From: Liopterus haemorrhoidalis
Taxonomy: Eukaryota > Arthropoda > Insecta > Coleoptera > Dytiscidae
DNA length: 64,000 nt
NCBI GenBank assembly: GCA_963971575.1
Contig: OZ020611.1
Location: 50,167,466 to 50,231,465, forward strand
Direction of reading: 5' to 3'
Positions 34,343 through 46,480 of this stretch are shown piece after piece. The number at the start of each line of letters is the position of its first letter. Positions within the stretch are counted from its first letter, which is position 1. Below the pieces are notes generated by a model. It saw nothing but the letters and a program-made list of their open reading frames with translations. It was not told the origin of the DNA and ran no database searches. The position numbers and the translations under genes are program-made.

Positions 34343-34446
34343 AACATCGCTTGTATTTAAACGAGGTCATACGTTTTCACATTAGCGTTTAAAGACACAT
34401 TCACTTTAACATCCGATCTTAAAGTTCTAGTGTGAAAAGGGTATTA

Positions 34447-36363
34447 CGTCTATTTTTCATTTGCCCCAGTTTATGTCTTCAATAAAATAAGACAATTAAT
34501 TCCTGCGCAAAAATTTATAATATAATGATGCTAACATTTAATTCTATACGCACTATTTTATGAATTCAAGAACCTGTTCAAGTCTAACAAGATTATAAGT
34601 TAGTAATGATGATAATTTGTCTGGGCGATTGTTGAATGTATCGTATGGTTTGTATATACGTCAGAATGACGTTAGTATAACTTTACATATTAAAGACATT
34701 TTTCACTTATGTTTAGTTATTATTATATAGTAATTGCATTCTGCATGTGGTTTTAATCCTATTCATACATTCTTAGAAATTATATTATTTATCTAGATAT
34801 TGTAGTTTGCAGATTACTTGCTTTACAAATATTAGGAATCATACGATGATGTCTTACGATATTTACGTATGTTAAACGTTAGCTAAATTAATAGAATAAC
34901 ATCAACTTTTTGCTGATTTTTTCTAGTTTAAATTGATAAAATTTGGACACTACCAATTATACGTATGTCTGCATATGATTCAAACTGGAGACATTAAGAA
35001 CACATGTCATATTATTAAATCAGGTAAATTTATTTCAACAAAAGAGCGCAACAATCCATCATTGCTGTACGCCAGAAATTTTAACTTACTGTGGGGCATT
35101 TATAGGGTCGGTCGAAACGTTACGGTTGGCTGAATGAATTTAAATAATTTCATTGTACTCCATGATACTTACTTTGAAAGGCCGTGCCACATAGTGGGTT
35201 CCAAGACTTGCTAGCGGAATCAAGTCTGAAACCCTAAAGGTCCGCCGGTTGGTTGCTTAGATTTTTTATGACAGGAATAAGGGTGTTTGAAGTAAAGTCT
35301 GCATTTTACTCAATCTACGTTTAATGTTTAATTAAGGTTAAAATTAAAGAGGACAGTAGAACTTACAATTACAAGATGCTGGCTACGAAATCCTAGGAGA
35401 GACACTCAACACAAAACCTCACAATCACCGTTTTACCTCGCAAGCCCTCACAACACTCACAGTCTTTAACTCGTTATCGATGTTCGTTCAATTCATTAAA
35501 ACTGTCCTCAACACTTCCAGATAACTTCTGGTTCACTACACGCTAGCGGGTTTCTCAACAAAAAATGCTTGGGAGGTTCGTCCGACTCTAGTGATTGTTT
35601 ACTCACGACTCCCCGTTTCTGACAAGATTTTCACAGTCCTTTTCTTGAAACTAATAACTTGATCTCTGAACCCCATTTTTTGTGGTTGTAAAAATAATCA
35701 GCTCTCCAATTTACAACAAAAATGTTTGTTGTTGATTGTTTCTTTGGAGCACTCCTCGCTGCGCTCGTCGTTTTCTAAACAACTCGTGTGACAATACATC
35801 GTCTTATAAAACTCGTATAATAATATTCTATTCTTTATCTTGGAATCCATTGTTAGTCTAATAGTATAGAAATATCGTACTTACCTTAAGGCATAATGAA
35901 CAATTAACTATATTATATTGTTTGACAACCCATTAGTTAAAATTTTTAGCTCACAGCAACAGTCTGTCAGCACGATAGGCTATTAATCTGTCAGTATTTC
36001 AACCCGTATTTCATAACATAACAGCTTATTTTCTTACCGCTCTACCACCTAATTATAATAATCATTAACAATAATGATATGTATGTCACATATATCAAGA
36101 TTGAGGAATGCGCATGTGCAAGTCAGTTATTCAATGGATTAATATTTAGTGCGATTTCACTAATATATTATGCTTGGATGTGATTATTTTAATATTAATT
36201 ATATTATCCTTTAAGGTGGGTATCCATAGTATGCATCCGTGATTATAATTTATTAGTATTTCACACCTAAATATGTGATGCATTTTATATTGTGGATTTC
36301 TCTTGCAAGGTGGGGCCGTAAAAGGGCACTAAACTACAATTAAGAAATAAAGGTGGAGTTGCA
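34447..36363. other. AT-rich spacer, nothing recognised
   Basis: No element ends, microsatellites or coding segments recognised over about 1.9 kb. The 66-codon ORF near 34933 is not supported. Confidence 0.4.
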
Positions 36364-36365
36364 TA

Positions 36366-37095
36366 CGAGGGTTACCTTTTATGTTTTTACAAACGACTAC
36401 TAGGGTAGATACCATGCATAGATTCGCTTCGTTCAACTTTTGGCTTGCAACGTTTGGCAAGCACCATCAGAAAAGACTGTTTACAATTGGTTTGCTGAAT
36501 TTCGTCGTGGTCGTGCGTCCGTCAGTGATGAATCTCGTTAAAGTCTACCAAAAGCGGTTGTGATTCAAAAAAAAAACATCGATGCTGTGCGCAAAATGAT
36601 TGAAGAAGATCGGCAGTCACATACTTACCGTGAGATAGAGGCATCCTTTGGCATATCGCAGACTGCAATACAATCGATTTTGCATGAACATTTAGCTGTG
36701 AAAAAGATCTGTTCCCGATGGATTCCGCATAATTTGACCGAAGCTCAACCAAAAACTTCGCATCATTCTTCATCATGAAAATGCAAGCTCCCACACAGCA
36801 CGTCAAACAATTGATTATTTGAAAGAGAAAAACATCGAATTAATGTCTCATTGCCCGTATTCACCTGCCATTTTTTTTTTGTTCCCCAATGTCAAACAAA
36901 AGCAGCGTGGACAGCGATTTTCATCACCTCAAGATGCTGTTGAATCCTTCGAAAACCATGCTTTTGAGATATCAACTTCAGAGTGGAAAAAATGTTTCGA
37001 GAATTAGTTTGAACGCATGCAAAAGTGTATAAATCTTAAAGCGAATATTTAAAGCAATAAAACAGTTTATTACAAAAAAAAGTTTTTTTTTGTAA
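36366..37095 (+). pseudogene. mariner transposon, copy 2, internal deletion
   Basis: The left end CGAGGGTTACCTTTTATG follows TA; the right end is degraded. The N-terminal DNA-binding half is well kept: EKTVYNWFAEFRRGRASVSD, then DAVRKMIEEDRQ, REIEASFGISQTAIQSILHE, WIPHNLTEAQ. The sequence then jumps to the second catalytic block, losing about 310 bp that hold the first catalytic Asp. The second block reads HHENAS, again Glu where Asp is usual. The third Asp region is eroded (YSPAIFFLFP). The C-terminal NHAFEISTSEWKKCFEN is present. It cannot be active. Confidence 0.88.
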
Positions 37096-37669
37096 CTGTA
37101 TTTTATAGATATAGTCAGAAATAGTACAACTGCAATTTTTATTCAAATTGTTTTCTGTGTCGTTGAATAAAAAATTATTTACTTACTAGGACATTTATAT
37201 CCAATTTAATTGATATAGACATTTTGACAGACATAAAATAATATCTTACTAACAAACGGACCATATTTTATTATTCAGATGTTGAGATGTAAAAAATCTT
37301 GTAAATTTAAATTCATTCACGTAAAAAATTACTCCGAGATATTTTCTTGTTATATCATTATGTGATACAGAAAAAATAATCGCCCGCTGTGTGAAACAAA
37401 TCAGTCTAATAAATATTATTGACAGTTCGGATCATTTTTGGAGACAATGTTAACCGGTGTGCAAAGCAAGAATATAAACTTTTTTTATATATGTCACAGG
37501 CTAATAGTAATTTTAGGAAAATATCTTCTTCCTGAGCAAATAACTTTATAACACATATTTTTAATTAAACGCTATTTTACTAGGCAAATAGTATCTAATG
37601 AAAGGTTATTGGACAAATAGTGTTCAGTTCAATAAATTGTTATTTAAGGTTATATGCTGTGTTTACATG
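37096..37669. other. AT-rich spacer, nothing recognised
   Basis: No supported feature. Confidence 0.4.
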
Positions 37670-37960
37670 AAAAATCCCTGTTCTTCTTCTTCTTCATTTT
37701 CTTTGGGCTCTGTCATTCGAGTTTACTTTTGACTCACTCACATAAGTCCTCCATATTGATCTGTAAATTGTCAGGTCTTTCCATGTATCCTCTTAACCAT
37801 TCTGTCCTCCCTCATCCGTATCACATGTTCCTTCCACTGCAATCATCTACCTCTCAGTTCTTGTGTGATACTGTCTTGAATAGAGTTCTCGGATATCTTT
37901 GCTCTTGCAGATTCTCCATTTACTATTAATTTGAATGGGACCAAAGATTCGGTGTAATAT
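37670..37960 (-). pseudogene. LINE C-terminal fragment with (GAA)n tail
   Basis: Minus strand reads SIQDSITQELRGR, a stop, LQWKEHVIRMREDRMVKRIHG, then degenerates. It ends in GAAGAAGAA at 37680-37690. The pattern 'W.GHV.RM..DR..K.I' is the C-terminal end of RTE/CR1-like LINE ORFs. This is a short dead remnant. Confidence 0.6.
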
Positions 37961-38025
37961 TTTATTTTTGTAAACTATGAGGAATTTTCGGCAGTGGGGT
38001 TTCAGGGGGGGGGGCACGTGTCTAT

Positions 38026-38105
38026 GTGTCTATGTTCATCTGTCGCATGTTAATCTGTCCATGTTAAAGTGTCGCATGTTAATCTGTCGTATGTTCAAAT
38101 GTCGT
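38026..38105. repeat. Minisatellite of about 15 bp, five units
   Basis: The unit TGTCGCATGTTAATC and variants repeat about five times. Confidence 0.75.
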
Positions 38106-38296
38106 GGAACCTTCAAAAATATATCCCGCGAGAAATATAAACAAATATGTATTTATCGAAGACAAAAAAACAAAACTTTAAGGGATATCAAATGAAAGTT
38201 TTTGATACATAGATTGACAATCACATTTTTTTTATAAACAATAATAGAAATTATCATCTCTTTTCGTTTTTGATGTAAACATCAATATACAACAGC
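38106..38296. repeat. Copy of the 18.6-kb dispersed repeat
   Basis: GAAATATAAACAAATATG and the following ATATCAAATGAAAGTTTTT resemble 18620-18700. No coding content. Confidence 0.5.
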
Positions 38297-38480
38297 AGGG
38301 GTGTCAAACTCATTTGGGTCGCGAACTATTTTTCATACAAAATTATAAGCAGTCACGGAACTATATTTTACATTTTTAAATATATTTTTATCCTAAATAA
38401 ACTCAAGTTTTTTTTTTTTTCATAAACGCTTCAGGTGCCACAAAAAATTATGTTATGTGCCATATACGGCCCACAAGTCG
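38297..38480. mobile_element. hAT-like left terminus (unpaired)
   Basis: CAGGGGTGTCAAACTCATTT is a typical hAT/Charlie-type end. I did not find its matching right end nearby. The next element inserted just downstream of it. Confidence 0.45.
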
Positions 38481-38488
38481 CCAGTACC

Positions 38489-38653
38489 CAGGGCCGCCCT
38501 AACCACAGGGCTAAATGGGCTATAGCCCCAGGGCGCAAGCCTTTTGGGGCGGCAATTTTTATATCCCCGTTTGCTATTCTGTAATTTTTCTTACGAAGAG
38601 GGACGCATTATTTTTAGTAGCCCACAGGCGCCGAATTTCTTAAGACGGCCCTG
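38489..38653. mobile_element. 165-bp hAT-type MITE
   Basis: Left end CAGGGCCGCCCTAACC, right-end reverse complement CAGGGCCGTCTTAAG, and an exact 8-bp duplication CCAGTACC (38481-38488, 38654-38661). Confidence 0.88.
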
Positions 38654-38661
38654 CCAGTACC

Positions 38662-39560
38662 CCCCCCCCCAAACCATAAGTCCTGTATACGCCGCTGGTT
38701 GTCGGTCTCGCTTTATTAAGGCTCTGATTGAAAACACTGGTTTAGATGATGCATGCTGCCAGAAATATTTCCCAAATCTAAGCTTTTGATTCAATTTGGA
38801 GGTTACACAATTTAAACACAGCCGACAAAAACATTATTTGGTAGATACAAATTTATTATTCAATTTTCTGAAGCGATCTTATTAAGATTAGGCCTAAAAA
38901 CAGTTAAAATTATTTAAGAACGTAATATATCTACAGTAATAATCATACCTATATGTAAAAAAGATTTTTTTAATGTAATTTATACGAATGCCCATGGCAA
39001 AAGTATAATATTACTGTACATAGAATATTCTTTCTCTGTAATCTTAGACTAATCATCAGCCTAAATCTAAGACCACGGAGAACGTCACAAAGGTCATACT
39101 TGAATATAATATCACAATATATATGTTGTCTTATTAATTACATTGTGATAGGGTATCTTGGAATTTTGTCATCCAATGACAATGTCTCATCATTCACTTT
39201 TATATTAATTATATTCACATGATAATTATAATGAGGGCCGTTTTAACACATTTTTAGTCTCCTGCGCCAGTGGCGGTTGGTCCTAAGGGGCACACGGTCT
39301 CGTGCCCTCCCTGCTCTACACATGGTAGGCAGAAAGAAAGAAATAAAAATATATGTATTTTCTTGGATATCGATCGAAACGCAAGAAAATACCTATATAT
39401 TTATCTATAAAATACGGTCAAGAATTCTTTTTATTCAAAGAAAGAAATAAAGTTATTATTATTTTCTAAATTTTTGTTTATAATCTTAACTTTATAATCT
39501 AGAAACGATTTGCAATAACCAAATATTTTTCCCAGGTACGCCACGCTGAAAATGTGTATA
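38662..39560. other. Spacer with unpaired hAT-like ends
   Basis: The reverse complement near 38672-38696 reads CCAGCGGCGTATACAGGACT. Near 39269 the plus strand reads CAGTGGCGGTTGGTCC. Near 39537-39552 the reverse complement reads CAGCGTGGCGTACCTGGG. All are hAT-type ends, but no 8-bp duplications could be matched. Confidence 0.4.
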
Positions 39561-39897
39561 GTATTTCCAAAATAAAATTGCCACCCTCACTTGCTGATTT
39601 CAATAATGACTGACAGTATAACCTTTATATCTGCTGAGTTTATGGTTCTGTTAAAAATAGTTGCCAGGATCGTAATAATTATTTAATATAAACGTGTTTT
39701 CTTATATGCTGTTTAGAATGAACTGTATATACTCACATGACATTCCTTCACATTTTTTATCAGGCTTAGGACTGGCTATATTTGAATTATAAATATGGGC
39801 GTGTTTAAAAATCGTTTTGTTTTAAAGTTTTTATAGTCTATATTAAATACTTTAAATTTGCACAAACAAAAATCATTATTTTTTTGAACTTGTCAAT

Positions 39898-40371
39898 TTA
39901 TGGTAATTTAAAATTATTAAAATATGAATCATTATCACTATCATCATTGTTTGTATCACTATCTGAGATTGTGTCACTACCACTCTCATTTAAATTAATA
40001 ATTATTGAAGATTTATTCGGTGGATTTGTAAAAAAAATTGTTTCAATTGTCTTTACATGTTCTACACAATTTTTCCACAAATCACTACTTATTGGACTTG
40101 TTTCGTCTTTAATTAATTGTACTACAGTATCACTTTTTGTCGGTGTTGTATTTTTCCGGCGCACATTACCTTTTAATTGGCTGCATATTAGTTCTATAGG
40201 GTTTAAAATACAATAATATGGCGGTAGCCTTAAAACAGTAGCGACGTCCACATTTTTGCATTCCACGTCAATGTCCACATTTTCGCACTCCAAATCACCT
40301 TGCACAGATTCACTATTTTCAGTACAGAAATTAAGAATTTCTGTAAAATCAAATGGTCGCCAAAGAGCCAT
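39898..40371 (-). CDS. DDE_3-type transposase C-terminal domain, open 157 codons
   Basis: The reading frame is open for 157 codons. Residues 46-61 read TVLRLPPYYCILNPIE and are followed by LICSQLKGNVRRKN. LIKDETSPISSDLWKNCVEHVKTIE lies at about residues 86-110. This matches the C-terminal catalytic block of IS630/Tc1-related DDE_3 endonucleases common in arthropod genomes ('RLPPYHC..NPIELIW...KG.V..KN...W...V.HV...E'). The Glu of NPIE is the third acidic residue; the usual W after ELI is C here. Residues 128-152 are acidic (SGSDTISDSDTNNDD). The N-terminal DNA-binding part and the first two Asp residues are absent, and no termini were found. It is probably a 5'-truncated transposase or domesticated fragment. 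Intactness over 157 codons is unusual for this window. Confidence 0.6.
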   Translation of the reverse strand: MALWRPFDFTEILNFCTENSESVQGDLECENVDIDVECKNVDVATVLRLPPYYCILNPIELICSQLKGNVRRKNTTPTKSDTVVQLIKDETSPISSDLWKNCVEHVKTIETIFFTNPPNKSSIIINLNESGSDTISDSDTNNDDSDNDSYFNNFKLP

Positions 40372-41851
40372 GTTGTGAATTGTATATATGCTATGAACGT
40401 TGAAAATTAACTAAAAGACAAGTTTAAAAATCCCTAAAATTTAGAAACAATAGGATTATAAATTTGAAAAACATACTTAATGGTTTTTAAGAAACTTCAA
40501 TTGAACTAGTGTTTTAAATGGAATAGTGTTGGAACATCTATTCCATTTAAATTTAAAATTCCCTTAATACCTCTTATATTCTTTTTACAGCAACGAGTCT
40601 TAAGATTACTGCCATAAACCCATTACTGCAATGTTAAGCTTCTTAACAAAAGTGACCATTTCATTTTGGAAATACTATATCAAAAATTTCTTTCAAGGTA
40701 TATCTTTAAATGTCCCAAGATTTTACATTTCGTTAAGCTTCGTCCAACTTCGACCTATGAACGATACGAGCCGAGAACGCCGCTAATGGGCACATATTCT
40801 CCAATCTCCATCAAACTTCAGTATATTTCTATTCTATTATGCACAGGGGATCTATTCTGCAAGTTTTTTGACAATCGTTTCTACGGTCTCCTGTTGAAAG
40901 TTTGAAACGATTTTCAACACCTCGTGTTGGTATACTAACTCATTATAGTAACTCATTGATAGTGCACTTTTAACAGTATTGTGTCGCTCTTGAGAGGAAA
41001 CCTAGGAACGTGTCCTTTATGAAAAGCGATATTGTTTTTTGACATTTGTACTTATTGTTTACATACGTTTGAATATATTTGTAGGTTAGTGTGATTATCA
41101 TGTGTTTTATACATGGAAATATATATTTTTGTTGCTTTTTACGTAAAATGATTTAGTTCTGGCGCAGGGATATATACATATATTATGAATTTTTAGATGT
41201 ACTTGAAGTGGAGAAGACAAGACAGCTCGGTAATTTAATGAAAATATCATTTATTTTTTATATTAAACATTTATAAGATACTTCTAATAAAATTTAATTA
41301 ACCTGTTTGCACAATAGGGGATAGGCATGATTTTTTTAATTTTTTTTTATTACATTCCTCTTGTTGCATATAAACATAAAAAACAGTTTTTAATTTTTTT
41401 TTTTTTTTAATTTGAAGGCTTAAAAAAATCATAAATGTATGTAGCGCGCGAAAACGACGTGTGACGTCATACCCTTCTAACTGACACATGACACTACTAG
41501 TCTACCCAGCGTACATAGTAGGCGCTTTCCTTTTACCACTTTACTTAAGAAATCTAAGCTAAGCTAAGTTAATCTAAGTTGTAAGAGTTCCATTTATAAG
41601 ACACTGGCTAAGATAAGCTAAGTTTTTTCCTCCCCCCTTTCCCTTGCTAAGATATTTGACTAACTTCTTAGCTTCGCCAAGCATTTTAACTTGTAAAAGG
41701 AAAGCAGCTAGTCTGTTGTGAACTTATTTGTTTGTATAACTTTTATAGGTTTTGTAAAGTTAGAGTGATTTTAATTAAAATAAAGTTTAATTCTATAAAA
41801 ACAATTTATACATGTTTACCGAATTAAATTTTATATTAAAATATATAAAAT
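40372..41851. other. AT-rich spacer with short TAAGCTAAGC-type repeats
   Basis: Near 41545-41625 the motif TAAGCTAAG or CTAAGTTAATCTAAG recurs several times, a degenerate minisatellite. A poly(T) region lies at 41390-41410. Nothing coding recognised. Confidence 0.4.
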
Positions 41852-42053
41852 ATGGAAGATCCAGGCCCCAGTACTTCGAAACATAGTCGAAAATATTGTT
41901 TAGTACCAATGTGCACAAATAGTTCAATTAGAAATCCAAAAAAATAATTTATATCATTACCTGATGACGAAAAACAACAGAAAAGCTATGAGGCGAAATA
42001 AAACCGATATTTCAGAAAAAAGTAAACTTTATGTTTGTGAAGACCATTTTAAT
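41852..42053 (+). pseudogene. THAP-domain first exon, broken
   Basis: From ATG 41852 the frame reads MEDPGPSTSKHSRKYCLVPM then CTNSSIRNPKK, a stop (41945-41947), and FISLPDDEK. After a frame change it reads MRRNKTDISEKSKLYVCEDH then FN. The C-x4-C start, the C-x2-H end and the spacing between them are those of a THAP zinc finger (C2CH DNA-binding module). The frame reaches a GT donor (AAT|GTGAGT at 42053/42054), so this looks like a first exon. The acceptor side is not visible; a tandem Helitron begins 82 bp downstream, within the presumed intron. THAP modules occur both in host genes and in DNA-transposon proteins, and nothing here decides between them. One stop and one frameshift make it a pseudogene, barring sequencing error. 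Confidence 0.7.
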
Positions 42054-42135
42054 GTGAGTACATATATTTTATAAATTATTTTAATAATAAATGCGTGAAA
42101 AATTGTTTAAAAACAAATACATAACTCTCAAACAA

Positions 42136-44815
42136 TCTATATATATAAAATCGTAACTAAGCTACCTACTCATAATCAACGCCCAGCCCAAACCACTGGA
42201 CCTATAATCATGAAATTCGGCGAGTATATTCCCTCCATGACGTAAGCACCCACTAAGAACGGATTTTTCGAAACATCCTCTAAGTGGGTGAAAAGGGGGT
42301 TAAAAGGGGTAAAATGTGGCTTCACGGTTTCCTTAATATCTCTTACGTCCAATAAGATATCGACTTGGTTTTTGCTTACAAAGATTACGCATGTAAATAT
42401 TAAAAAACTTATTTCAGGATTTTGTGCTAATCGACCCCTAAAGGGGTGAATCTACAATCAGGGTGAATTATAGAACCCTTCGCATCTTCTGTGTTTATTG
42501 TGTTATAACATTTCTTTTTGGCATACAGGTGTCTTTTTAAAATATTTAGAAAGTGTTTTGACAGTTTTTTTAAATTTCACCCCTAAAGGGCTAAATTGGT
42601 ATTTTTTATTCAATAGAATTTCGTCTTGACAAAGAAACATAAAATTCGGGGAGTATATCCCTTTTATGACTTAAGAACCCCCTAAGAAATCATTTTTCGA
42701 AATTCGACCTCTCAGGGGTGAAAAGAGGTGAAATGTGTTTACACGGATTTCTCAATTTCTTTTAGGTCAATAATATATCGCCTTGGTTTTTGCTTATAAA
42801 GATTATCCATTAAAATGTTAAAAAACCTATTTCAAGATTTTGTCCTAATCATCCCCTAAAAGGGTGAATCTACAATCAGGGACAATTATAGAACCCTTCG
42901 CATCTTCTGTGTTTATTGTGTTATAACATTCCTTTTTGGCATATAAGTGTCTTTTTAAAATATTTAGAAAGTGTTTTGACAGTTTTTTAAATTTCACCCC
43001 TAAAGGGCTAAATTGGTATTTTTTAATCAATAGAATTTCGTCTAGACAAAGAAACATAAAATTCGGGGAGTATATCCCTTTTATGACTTAAGAACCCCCT
43101 AAGAAATGATTTTTTGAAATTCGACCTCTCAGGGGTGACAAGGGGTGAAATGTGTTTACACGGATTCCTCAATTTCTTTTAGGTCAGTAATATATTGCCT
43201 TGGTTTTTGCTTATAAAGATTATGCTTATAAATGTTAAAAAACCTATTTCAAGATTTTGTCCTAATCATCCCCTAAAAGGGTGAATGTACAATCAGGGAC
43301 AGTTATAGAACCCGCCGTATTTTCTGTGTTGGTTGAGTTATAAAATTCCTATTTGGCATATAGATGTCTTTTTAAAATATCTCGAAATGGTTTTGACAGT
43401 TTTTCAAAATTTCACCCCTAAAGGGGTAAATGGGTATTTTTAATTTGATAGAACATCCCTTGGACATAGATACATAATATTCGCAAAGTATATTCCCTCC
43501 ATGAGGTAAGCACCCATTGACGAGATTTTTCGAAATTCAACCCCTAAGGAGTGAAAAGGGGTGAAATGTGATTGCAAGAATTCCTCAATACCTCTTAGGA
43601 CTAATAAGATTTCGTCTAGGATTTTGCTTAAAAAGATTGCCCATATAAATGCCGAAAACTTATTTCAGGATTTTGTCTAAATCAAACCCTATGGGGTAAA
43701 TTAACCAACCTTTCGTATTTACTGTGTTTATTGACTTATAACATTCCTTTTTAGCATATCGGTGTCTTTTTAAAATATCTCTAATTGGTTTTGACAGTTT
43801 TTTTAAATTTCACCCCTAAAATGGTAAATGGATATTTTCAACTCGATAGAACGTCCTCTGGACAAGATAAATGAAATTCGTAAAGTATATTCCCTCTATG
43901 ACGAGATTTTTCTAAATTCAACCCCTAAAGGGGTGAAATGTGATATCAAGGATTCCTTAATATCTCTTAGGACCAATAAGATATCGACTTGGCTTTTGCT
44001 TATAAAGATAACCTATACAAATGCCGAGTAATTAGTTTCAGGATTCTGTCCTAATCAACCCCTAAAGGGGTAAATCTATAATCGGGGTGAATTATACACC
44101 CCGTCGTCTTTTCTGTGTTTACTGAGTTATAACATTCCTTTTTGGCACACCGGGGTCTTTTTCAAATATATCGAAATAGTTTTGACAGTTTTTTTAAATT
44201 TCACCTCTAAAGGGGTAAATGGGTATTTTTATTCGATAGAACTTCCCCTGGATATAGAAACATGAAATTCGGGAAGTATATTCCTTCCGTGATGTAAGCA
44301 CTCACAAGTAGAGATTTTTCGAAATTCGAGCTCTAAAGGGGTGAAATGTGATTTGAAGGATTCCTCAATATACCTTAGGACCAATGAGATATTCACTTGG
44401 TTTTTGATTACAAAGGTTACCCAAACAAATTTTTGAAACAGTAATTCAGGATTTTGCCCTATTCAACCCCTAAAGCGGTGAATCTACATTTGGAGTGAAT
44501 TATAGAAACCTTTTTATTTCCTGAGTTACAACATTCCATTTTGCTAGATAATTTTCTATTTAAAATATTTAGAAAGCGTTTTGAAAGTTTTTTAAATTTC
44601 ATCCCAAAGGGGTAAATTGGTATTTTTTATTCGAAAGAACGTCCCTTGACATAGAGATATGAAATTCAGTAACATGTTTAGTAACGAACTGAAAATTTTA
44701 ATAAGAGACTATGCAATGTGATCTATAGAGAACCATGACTTATAATAATTGCACGATGATGGCAGCCCGTCAATATACCGTAGCGAAGCACGGGTACTCA
44801 GCTAGTCTATATATA
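42136..44815 (+). mobile_element. Helitron unit 1 (non-autonomous)
   Basis: Starts TCTATATATATAAAATCG after an A and ends in CTAG. The 3' end carries a short hairpin, CCGTAGCGAAGCACGG (6-bp stem with one bulge, GAA loop), about 10 bases before CTAG. A TC start, 3' hairpin, CTRR end and insertion between A and T without duplication are Helitron hallmarks. No Rep/helicase is encoded. The interior is about six tandem units of around 400 bp, each with palindromic ACCCCTAAAGGGGT motifs. Confidence 0.88.
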
Positions 44816-46480
44816 TAAAATCGTAACTAAGCTACCTACTCATAATCAACGCCCAGCCCAAATCACTGAACCTACAATCATGAAATTTGGCGAGTATATT
44901 CCCTCCATGACGTAAGCACCCACTAAGAACGGATTTTTCGAAACTCATCCTCTAAGTTGGTGGAAAGAGGGTTAAAAGGGGTAAAATGTGGCTTCACGGT
45001 TTTCTTAATATCTCTTAGGTCCAATATGATATCGACTTGGTTTTTGCTCACAATGAATACTCATGTAAATATTAAAAAACTTATTTCAGGATTTTGTTCT
45101 AATCGACCCCTAAAGGGGTGAATCTACAATCAGGGTGAATTATAGAACCCTTCGCATCTTCTCTATTTATTGTGTTATAAAATTACTTTTTGGCATATAG
45201 GTGCCTTTTTAAAATATTTAGAAAGTGTTTTGACCGTTTTTTTAATTTTCACCCCTAAAGGGGTAAATTGGTATTTTTTATTCGATAGAATTTCGTCTAG
45301 ACAAAGAAACATAAAATTCGGGGAGTATATCCCTTTTATGACTTAAGAACCCCCTAAGAAATGATTTTTCGAAATTCGACCTCTCAGGGGTGACAAGGGG
45401 TGAAATGTGTTTACACGGATTCCTCAATTTCTTTTAGGTCAATAATATATCGCCTTGGTTTTTGCTTATAAAGATTATCCTTATAAATGTTAAAAAACCT
45501 ATTTCAAGATTTTGTCCTAATCATCCCCTAAAAGGGTGAATCTGCAATCAGGGAGAATTATACAACCCGACGTATTTCCTGTATTTGTTGAGTTATTAAA
45601 TTCCTATTTGGCTTATAGATGTCTTTTTAAAATCTCTAGAAATGGTTTGGACAGTTTTTCAAAATTTCACCCCTAAAGGGGTAAAAACATATTTTTTATT
45701 TGATAGAACATCCCTTGGACATAGATACATGATATTCGCAAAGTATATTCCCTCCATGAGGTAAGCATACACTAAGACGGGATTTTTCAAAATTCAACCC
45801 CTAAGGGGTGAAATGTAATTGCAAGGATTCATAATCATCTCTACGGACCAATAAGATATCGTCTTGATTTTTACTTACAAAGATTACCCATATAAATGTT
45901 AAAAAATTTATTTCAGGATTTTGTTCTAATCAACCCCTAAAGTGGTGAATTTCCGAACAAGGTTAATTATACAACCCATCATATTCCCTGGGTTTGTTGA
46001 GTTATAAAATTCCTTTTGGCATATAGGTGTCTTCAAAATATCTCGAAATGGTATTGACAGTTTTTAAAATTTCACCCTTAAGGGGTAAATAGGAATTTTG
46101 TATTCGATTGAACATCCCTTGGACATAAATAAATAAAATTCGTATATTCCGTCCATGACGTAAGCACCCACTAAGACGGGATTTTTCGAAATTCCACCCC
46201 TAAGAAGTGAAAAGGGACGAAATATGATTTCAAGGATTCCTCAATACCTCTTAGGACCAATAAGTCTTGGATTTTGCTTACAAAGATTACCCATACAAAT
46301 GCCGAAAAACTTATTTCAGGATTTTGTCCGAATCAACCCCTATAGGGGTCTACAATCGGGGTGAATTATACAACCCTTCGTATTTCCTGTGTTTATTGAG
46401 TTATAACATTTCTTTTTGGCATATCGGTGCCTTTTTAAAATATCTCGAAATAGTTTAGACAGTTTTTCAAAGTTTCTCCA
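42380..46480. repeat. Internal tandem repeats, about 390-420 bp, in both Helitrons
   Basis: The phrase TTTTGACAGTTTTT, or a close variant, recurs near 42555, 42973, 43391, 43789, 44179 and 44577 in unit 1, and near 45232, 45646, 46052 and 46452 in unit 2. Spacing is 390-418 bp. Each unit carries CACCCCTAAAGGGGTRAA-type palindromes at two or three fixed places and the phrase GGTTTTTGCTTATAAAGATT. Confidence 0.85.

Larger units (their letters stand above)
32228..34443. mobile_element. Harbinger-like MITE H1, enlarged by nesting and duplication
   Basis: Ends TACCCTTTTCACACTAGAAC on the left and its inverse on the right, with a 3-bp TTA duplication (32225-32227, 34444-34446). The 588-bp copy at 61257-61844 is the uninterrupted form. 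H1 is larger because a TTAA-flanked element sits inside it and an 855-bp segment is then repeated in tandem. TWA three-base duplications are characteristic of PIF/Harbinger elements. No transposase is encoded. Confidence 0.9.

Noticed and set aside
37654..37929. 91-codon plus-strand ORF
   Set aside because: It is the shadow of a minus-strand LINE C-terminus; its Phe run is the GAA tail read in reverse.
39269..39552. A complete hAT element between two CAG-type ends
   Set aside because: The flanking 8-mers do not match, so the ends may belong to different insertions.
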